Shown: positions 63,066 to 64,000 of the stretch, in pieces | How the letters are laid out: the number at the start of each line of letters is the position of its first letter | Position numbering within the stretch: the first letter of the stretch is position 1 | Source: Leidyana gryllorum EB-2025a | Lineage: Eukaryota; Apicomplexa | Assembly: GCA_048772705.1 (NCBI GenBank) | Contig: JBLWGC010000201.1 | Coordinates: 39,025-103,024, forward strand | Direction of reading: 5' to 3' | Length of the DNA stretch: 64,000 nucleotides | Made by a program: the position numbers and the translations under genes | Notes under the pieces: model-generated | Database searches by the model: none | Told to the model about the DNA's origin: nothing | What the model saw: only the letters and a program-made list of their open reading frames with translations

Positions 63066-64000
63066 TTGATAGGTACTTAAATGACACTTCTCTACAAGTC
63101 GTTTGAACTCGTACATATCGTTCCAGAGCAATTGCACGCAAGATTGATGCAATTGGTTCGTTCTACTTATCACATTCACGATAGCTTGCTAACTATTCCA
63201 TCAATAAATAAATCTCACAGAAACAATGGGTACGGGGAAGCGCCCGAGCGAAGCGACAAGGGCGCTCCCCACACCCCATCAATACTTCTTCACGCACACT
63301 ATTACTCAACTTACATATCAGCCTTATCATCCCGCTCGTACACTAACAATTCGAATACTCATAACTCTTAGCATATATACACTCTCTCAATGTTTTATAG
63401 CAAACAACTGACCACCACCCTCTTACCACACCTTGAACTACATCACAATTGTCAATATACTCCTATTAACCTACCTATAATTAGCCAAATTCATGTCGTC
63501 CGAATCAACACTCAAATCCTATGCATAACTTGACTCCATCCGCATATTCTTACAAATTCCCATTCACTCCGATAAATAATGTCCACGATACGCATTGGAC
63601 TCATGACATTCTTCTCAACACTCTCAATTCAACTGAATCTCATTGATCCCCCTATATCTAGCATTACAAGCTTTTATACGTCTACAAATACTCCTCAATC
63701 AACGAGCGAATCGCTGACTCACTCTAGACCCCTCACAGCCTAACAGACAAACCATCTAAACCAATATCACTCACACATAACCTTCCAAGTTGCTCCACAT
63801 TCACTTTAGCAAACTGAGCATACTACACATCACAGCACAGTTACCAAAATACACGCCATACACTCATACAATCATGCATCTCCAGCTCATATAGTCTCAC
63901 AAATCAATACATAACAAGCACGATACCTGTCAACATACTAAGCAACACAACTATATCGTCACAGTCTTTTATTAGCACAATACACACCACATCAGACCTT

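Larger units (their letters stand above)
60972..64000 (-). mobile_element. U5: non-autonomous U unit, inverted, inserted in U4, runs off the right edge
   Basis: On the minus strand the right terminus TGCACAA ends at 60972, followed by cgtgggac of U4. In other copies that target reads gcgaGA then cgtggg, so it follows the GA rule. The gene fragment (61381-61761), minisatellite, 11-bp array, GC-rich hairpin near 63236 and most of the left body follow to 64000. About 40-50 bases beyond the edge should hold the micro-frame region and left end. Confidence 0.78.

Noticed and set aside
1-64000. tRNA or rRNA genes
   Set aside because: I saw no cloverleaf-like or rRNA-like sequence. The TGGTAGCAGTG matches are retroelement primer-binding sites.

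Overview
This 64 kb window is a nest of eukaryotic mobile DNA. I found no ordinary single-copy host gene. The Ty3/gypsy retroelements are chromoviruses (integrase followed by a C-terminal chromodomain), and one rolling-circle transposon carries a Rep/PIF1-type helicase. This mixture, with short GTAAGT-type splice donors and a mid-range base composition, fits a fungus best. An alga or another protist cannot be excluded from sequence alone.

Left part (1-25972). Element A, a minus-strand chromovirus, starts at its 5' LTR (25760-25972) and runs off the left edge. Element B (1534-6483) and element C (7725-24911) are inserted in A. C is in turn split by a block of element D (11725-23876). The D block holds one whole minus-strand copy, plus-strand pieces and four nearly identical LTRs, all inside a single target duplication. 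Element F (27085-31965) and element G (37480-42660) lie further right and look whole. LTR pairs look identical by eye, so most insertions are recent. The six families share three oddities. A GTGTCTC(C)...GGAGACAC inverted repeat lies 36-69 bases before the gag start. The gag ATG lies inside the 5' LTR, so the primer-binding site is translated. The polypurine tract is translated as the end of pol, and in C, D and F the first bases of the 3' LTR supply the pol stop codon.

Right part (25973-64000). All of this is one family of rolling-circle (Helitron-like) transposons, called U here, inserted into one another like nested dolls. U units start CTAGTTTGCC, end in a hairpin plus TGCACAA, make no target duplication and sit after GA and before a pyrimidine. 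Unit U4 (50241 to at least 60971) is the large form. It carries a 1631-aa Rep-helicase on the minus strand, a divergent 452-aa coiled-coil protein, an 11-bp satellite array, a proline-rich coiled-coil protein and a possible zinc-finger exon. Units U2, U3, U5 and U6 (about 3.2-3.5 kb where complete) have no transposase. They keep the two ends, the 11-bp array, a 43-bp minisatellite and a gene fragment in the same order as U4, so they look like internal-deletion derivatives. Insertion order: U0 received A, F, G, U6 and U1; U1 received U2 and U4; U2 received U3 (inverted); U4 received U5 (inverted).

The most interesting system is this U family: an apparently intact large transposon with unusual ends, accessory genes and helically phased satellite DNA, sitting among small derivatives that it could mobilise.
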